Assembly (NCBI GenBank): GCA_012798275.1
Contig: JAAZNO010000056.1
Span: 1 to 9,489, forward strand
DNA from: Chloroflexota bacterium
GTDB taxonomy: Bacteria > Chloroflexota > Anaerolineae > B4-G1 > SLSP01
Length of the DNA: 9,489 bases
Direction of reading: 5' to 3'
The notes under the pieces are model-generated. The model did not search any database and was not told the origin of the DNA. It saw only the letters and a program-made list of their open reading frames with translations. Below are positions 6,526 to 9,489 of this stretch, piece after piece. The position numbers and the translations under genes were made by a program. Each line of letters starts with the position of its first letter. The stretch's first letter is position 1.

Positions 6526-7509
6526 TTCATCGCGCGACTTGACAGAAGAAATGAACACATCTTCCAGCGTCGGCGCGATCCATTCGACCGCCGTGACCGC
6601 GACGTCCTGAGCGCTCAAGTATTCCCACACCCGCGGCTTCCCGGCACTAGCATCGGGCACCACCACGTGCAGCTGCGCGCCGTAGAGCGCCACATCCAGC
6701 AACGGCAGCTCGCCGCGCTTCTTCGCCGCATCCAGCGCCTGCAGCGCCCGATCCGGCGTCGGCGTGTTCACCTCCAGGATTTGGCCGCGCATCGCCGTGG
6801 CCTTGAGCCGCTCCGGGGAATCCAGGGCAATGAGGTGCCCCTCGCTGATGAATGCCACGCGCTGACACAGCTCCGCCTCGTCCATGTAATGCGTGGTCAC
6901 CAGCACGGTGACCCCCTTTTTCGCCATGGCGTAGATCAGCCCCCAGAACTCGCGGCGGCTGATGGGATCCACGCCCGCCGTCGGCTCATCCAGGAACACC
7001 ACCCGGGGGTTGTGGACGATGGCACAGCCCAATGCCAGACGCTGCTTCCAACCGCCGGAAAGGTGCGCCGTGAGCTCGTTTTCACGCCCCTCCAGGCCCG
7101 CCATGGCGATGATCTCCGCCTGACGCTGTCGCAGCACGTCCCGCGGCAGGCCATACGCCAGCCCATAGAAACGAATATTTTCCGCAGCGGTCAGATCTTC
7201 GTAAAGGGTGAAGAGCTGCGACATGTAGCCCACGTGCTGCTGCATGATTTTCGACTGTGTGGCCGGATCGTAGCCCAGCACCCAGATCCGCCCCGAGGTA
7301 GGCCGCATCAGCCCCAGCATCATGCGGATCGTCGTCGTCTTCCCCGCGCCGTTGGGACCCAACCAGCCGTAAACCTCGCCCGCGTTGACGTGAAAACTGA
7401 CGTCATCCACGGCGACGAAATCGCCAAAACGCTTGGTCAAATGCTCGATGACGATGGGATGCTCTGTCGGCTCCGGCTCGCGGGAAGGACGTTGCCAGGG
7501 GAGTCTCAT
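6523..7509 (-). CDS. ABC-2 type exporter ATPase, catalytically complete (second ATPase)
   Basis: Cytosolic nucleotide-binding subunit, 328 residues. Motifs in order: Walker A GPNGAGKTT (51-59), Q-loop Gln98 in GYMSQLFTLYEDLT, signature LSGGW (150-154), Walker B VVFLDE (170-175), D-loop AGVDP, and the H-switch THYMDEAE with His207. The C-terminal 90 residues carry the accessory domain typical of drug/YbhF-type ATPases and end in PTLEDVFISSV. The ATG overlaps the stop of the preceding ATPase (ATGA at 7509-7506), and GGGGAGGG lies about 7 bases upstream, so translation is likely coupled. In E. coli YbhF two such ATPase halves are fused in one protein; here they are separate genes. The first 15 residues are a charged, Pro-rich extension before the usual start of the domain. 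Confidence 0.96.
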   Translation of the reverse strand: MRLPWQRPSREPEPTEHPIVIEHLTKRFGDFVAVDDVSFHVNAGEVYGWLGPNGAGKTTTIRMMLGLMRPTSGRIWVLGYDPATQSKIMQQHVGYMSQLFTLYEDLTAAENIRFYGLAYGLPRDVLRQRQAEIIAMAGLEGRENELTAHLSGGWKQRLALGCAIVHNPRVVFLDEPTAGVDPISRREFWGLIYAMAKKGVTVLVTTHYMDEAELCQRVAFISEGHLIALDSPERLKATAMRGQILEVNTPTPDRALQALDAAKKRGELPLLDVALYGAQLHVVVPDASAGKPRVWEYLSAQDVAVTAVEWIAPTLEDVFISSVKSRDE

Positions 7510-8468
7510 GCAGCGCCCTCCCCGTTTGCCTCGCGGCGACGACGGATCAACGAGATAAAGGCCTCTTCCATGCGCGGCTCGATCTCCCGAAAGCCGTCAT
7601 AGCGGATGCCCTCCGCGCGCAACGCCGCCTCGATCTGCGGCTGACGCCGGGCGACGTCGTCCACAAAGACGTGCAAGTTGGCGCCATAGGTCTGCACTTC
7701 CAGCACCCCTTCCATGCCGGTGACCAGGCGTTGCGCGGGCGGAAAGGGCTGCGGCGCGAATTGCAATAGCCGTCCGGGCACCATTTGCTTGATGGCAGCG
7801 GGCGTGTTGCGGGCGATGATCTGCCCCTGATACAGCAGTCCCACCCAATCGCAGCGCTCGGCTTCATCCATGTAGGGCGTGCAGACAAAGATGGTCAGCC
7901 CTTGCTCCGCGCGCAAGCGTCCCAGGAGATTCCAGAACTCGCGGCGGCTGACGGGATCCACGCCGAGCGTCGGCTCGTCGAGCAGGACAACCTGCGGCTC
8001 ATGGACGAGGCTGCACGCGAGTGCCAGCTTCTTCTTCATGCCGCCGGAAAGGCGCCCGCCCAGGCGGTCCGTAAATTTCGTCAGCCCGGCAAATTCCAGG
8101 AGCGCCGGGATGCGCCGCTTTTGCTCCGCGAGGCTCATGCCGTGGACATCGGCGAAAAAGCGCATGTTCTCCATCACGGTGAGGTCGGCGGGCAAGGCGA
8201 ACTGCTGCGCGATGTACCCGATCCGTTCGCGGATGGCGTAAGGGTCACGCATGGAATCGTACCCCAGGATGGCGCTTTCGCCCGCCGTGCGGCGCAGCAA
8301 CCCCAGGATGACTCGCGTCGTCGTCGTCTTCCCGGCGCCATCGGGCCCGATGAGACCGAACGTCTCGCCACGCCGCACTTCCAGGGTGACGCCGTCCACG
8401 GCTTTCACCGTCCCCCGTCGCGTGTGGAAGGTTTTGACCAGATTTTGAGCAGTGATTGTGACGTCCAT
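7506..8468 (-). CDS. ABC-2 type exporter ATPase with Pro in the H-switch (first ATPase)
   Basis: Nucleotide-binding subunit, 320 residues. Walker A is GPDGAGKTT (41-49), the Q-loop IGYIAQQF (83-90), the signature LSGGM (140-144), Walker B VVLLDE (160-165, Glu165 retained) and the D-loop LGVDP. Where the H-switch His is expected the sequence reads CTPYMDEAERCD, with Pro198. The C-terminal accessory part ends in EPRMEEAFISLI. The start at 8468 (MDVTITAQNLVKTF) fits the usual ATPase N-terminus; the longer frame to 8573 is translated spacer and the 3' part of the permease gene. No Shine-Dalgarno is seen before the ATG (aattgctctt). The gene follows the permease by 49 bases made almost wholly of an octamer repeat. 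It probably pairs with the second ATPase as a heterodimer, as the two halves do in YbhF-like proteins. Confidence 0.95.
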   Translation of the reverse strand: MDVTITAQNLVKTFHTRRGTVKAVDGVTLEVRRGETFGLIGPDGAGKTTTTRVILGLLRRTAGESAILGYDSMRDPYAIRERIGYIAQQFALPADLTVMENMRFFADVHGMSLAEQKRRIPALLEFAGLTKFTDRLGGRLSGGMKKKLALACSLVHEPQVVLLDEPTLGVDPVSRREFWNLLGRLRAEQGLTIFVCTPYMDEAERCDWVGLLYQGQIIARNTPAAIKQMVPGRLLQFAPQPFPPAQRLVTGMEGVLEVQTYGANLHVFVDDVARRQPQIEAALRAEGIRYDGFREIEPRMEEAFISLIRRRREANGEGAA

Positions 8469-8517
8469 AAGAGCAATTAAGCGAAAAGGCAAGTAAGCGA
8501 AGGGCGAAAGGGCGACG
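8469..8517. repeat. Octamer array filling the permease-ATPase spacer
   Basis: Units on the plus strand begin at 8473, 8481, 8489, 8497, 8504 and 8512: gcaattaa, gcgaaaag, gcaagtaa, gcgaagg, gcgaaagg, gcgac. Steps are 8 bases except one of 7. It fills the 49-base gap between two exporter genes and touches the permease stop codon. The unit matches that of the array upstream of crtI. In both places the gene-proximal end reads gctctt immediately before the ATG on the minus strand. Confidence 0.7.
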
Positions 8518-9489
8518 TCAGTCCAGCCGCTTCTTGAACATGCGCCCGGCCACGATGATGACGACCAGGGCATAGAGAGTGAGCACGACGATGTCCTCCC
8601 ACAAAAACGACATCCCCACCCCTTTGGTGATGATGCCGCGCGTGATGCGGATAAAATAGGTCGCGGGAATCAGGTCGCCCACGTACTGCACCAGTTTCGG
8701 CATGGTCAGGCGCGTGTAGACCACCCCGCTCAGCAACATCGTGATGAGCATCAAGAGGGTCGAAAACTGCTGGGCCTGTCGCTGATTTCTGGCAATGGTG
8801 GACAGCAACAGCCCCAATCCCTGCCCGGAGATGATGAAGATCAACGAGAGCCAGGCAAAAAGCCCCATCGAGCCGCGAAAGGGCATCTTGAACCAGAACA
8901 TGCCCATCGCCAGGATCACCACCATGCTCACCGCCGTCGTCAACACGCCGGGGACCAGCTTGCCGATGATGATCTCTAACGGACGGGCGGGGGTCGCCAG
9001 CAGCTGTTCGAGCGTTCCCAATTCACGCTCGCGCACGACCGTCATCGCGGCGGTCATGACCGCCTGAATCTCCAACACCAGCACCACGACGCCCGGCACA
9101 AGGAAAATGACGGTGTCCATGTTCGGATTGTACAGGATGCGCGTCGCGGTGGAGATGGGCAGCGTCCCCAGGCCCTCCATGCCTTGTCGCGCCGCCCGCT
9201 CCAACAGCAGCTCCATCCCATGCGCCTGGGCGATGGCATTCGCGGCGGCATAGCCCGATTGCACCAGAAAGGGATCGTTCCCATCAATGATGACGAGCGC
9301 CTGGGCGGCGCCGCGTTCCACCTCCGCCGCAAAGTTCGGCGGGATCACGATGCCGGCCTGCGCGACCCCGTCATCAATGGCGCGGATCACCTCGGCCTCA
9401 CTCTCCACATAGCCGTGCACGTCGAAAAATCCCGAAATGGTGAGCGCGTTGATGAAGGCGCGGCTCCGCGAGTCCTTGCTCATGTCGGC
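8518..9489 (-). CDS. ABC-2 type transporter permease (5' end outside window)
   Basis: Integral membrane subunit of the exporter. The visible 323 codons run to TGA at 8520-8518 and stay open to the window edge: GCC GAC precedes the ATG at 9483 in frame. That ATG is internal, because these proteins normally have about 370-380 residues with an N-terminal membrane helix before an extracytoplasmic domain, and ADMSKDSRSRAFINAL matches the start of that domain. Counting from 9483, the soluble domain spans 1-120, followed by hydrophobic segments at about 123-150, 169-198, 206-230, 238-258 and 294-314. Between the first two lies RERELGTLEQLLATPARPLE, the diagnostic cytosolic motif of ABC-2 permeases. 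E. coli-type systems use two permeases (YbhS, YbhR); only one is visible, so a second may lie upstream of the window. Confidence 0.95.
   Translation of the reverse strand, partial: ADMSKDSRSRAFINALTISGFFDVHGYVESEAEVIRAIDDGVAQAGIVIPPNFAAEVERGAAQALVIIDGNDPFLVQSGYAAANAIAQAHGMELLLERAARQGMEGLGTLPISTATRILYNPNMDTVIFLVPGVVVLVLEIQAVMTAAMTVVRERELGTLEQLLATPARPLEIIIGKLVPGVLTTAVSMVVILAMGMFWFKMPFRGSMGLFAWLSLIFIISGQGLGLLLSTIARNQRQAQQFSTLLMLITMLLSGVVYTRLTMPKLVQYVGDLIPATYFIRITRGIITKGVGMSFLWEDIVVLTLYALVVIIVAGRMFKKRLD

Noticed and set aside
3605..7602. Long plus-strand open frames (3605-4780, 5348-6358, 6505-7602)
   Set aside because: They lie opposite well-supported genes, are Arg/His-rich with no recognisable domain, and arise from GC-rich codon bias.

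Overview
The window is a GC-rich stretch in which all eight recognisable genes lie on the minus strand, so in transcription order it reads from high to low coordinates. No phylogenetic marker is present. The GC content, the two membrane-fusion proteins that look lipid-anchored, the split drug-type ABC ATPases and the style of the CrtI/CrtB sequences would fit a member of the Chloroflexota (Anaerolineae or relatives). That is an impression from sequence style, held at low to moderate confidence.

Layout, upstream to downstream. (1) 9489-8518: an ABC-2 type permease whose 5' end is cut off by the window edge. (2) 8468-7506 and 7509-6523: two separate ABC ATPases joined by a 4-base ATGA overlap. 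(3) 6406-4964 and 4807-3548: two paralogous HlyD/YbhG-like membrane-fusion proteins, each with a signal peptide ending in a Cys. Together these five genes are an exporter of the YbhFSR/YbhG or 'multidrug ABC-2' type. The first ATPase has lost the H-switch histidine and the second keeps it. (4) 3227-3547: a 321-base non-coding region with a good sigma70-like promoter (TTGTCA-16-TATGAT) and two hairpins. (5) 3226-2192: a zinc-dependent alcohol dehydrogenase with a strong Shine-Dalgarno sequence. (6) 2116-1007: a broken phytoene desaturase gene (crtI), missing about 125 codons in the middle and with a second small frame-changing loss near its 3' end. (7) 950-3: an apparently intact phytoene synthase (crtB).

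Function. The ABC genes would make an ATP-driven efflux complex in which the HlyD-like proteins act as extracytoplasmic adaptors. CrtB condenses two GGPP to phytoene, and CrtI would desaturate it, but as read here CrtI cannot be made as one protein. Either carotenoid synthesis is lost or moved elsewhere, or the sequence has assembly errors at this gene. The alcohol dehydrogenase sits between the two modules, with its own promoter, and its substrate cannot be read from the sequence.

The most unusual structural signal is in the spacers. Nearly every one contains a short tandem array with a 7- to 10-base unit: GCGAAAAG-like octamers before crtI and before the first ATPase, CTCAC-type heptamers before both HlyD genes and (two units) before the dehydrogenase, CACG octamers between the second ATPase and the first HlyD gene, and CGAAT repeats in the dehydrogenase leader. 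Longer blocks around the heptamers are shared between three spacers. I saw no complete novel defence or mobile system, no CRISPR array, no tRNA or rRNA and no transposase.
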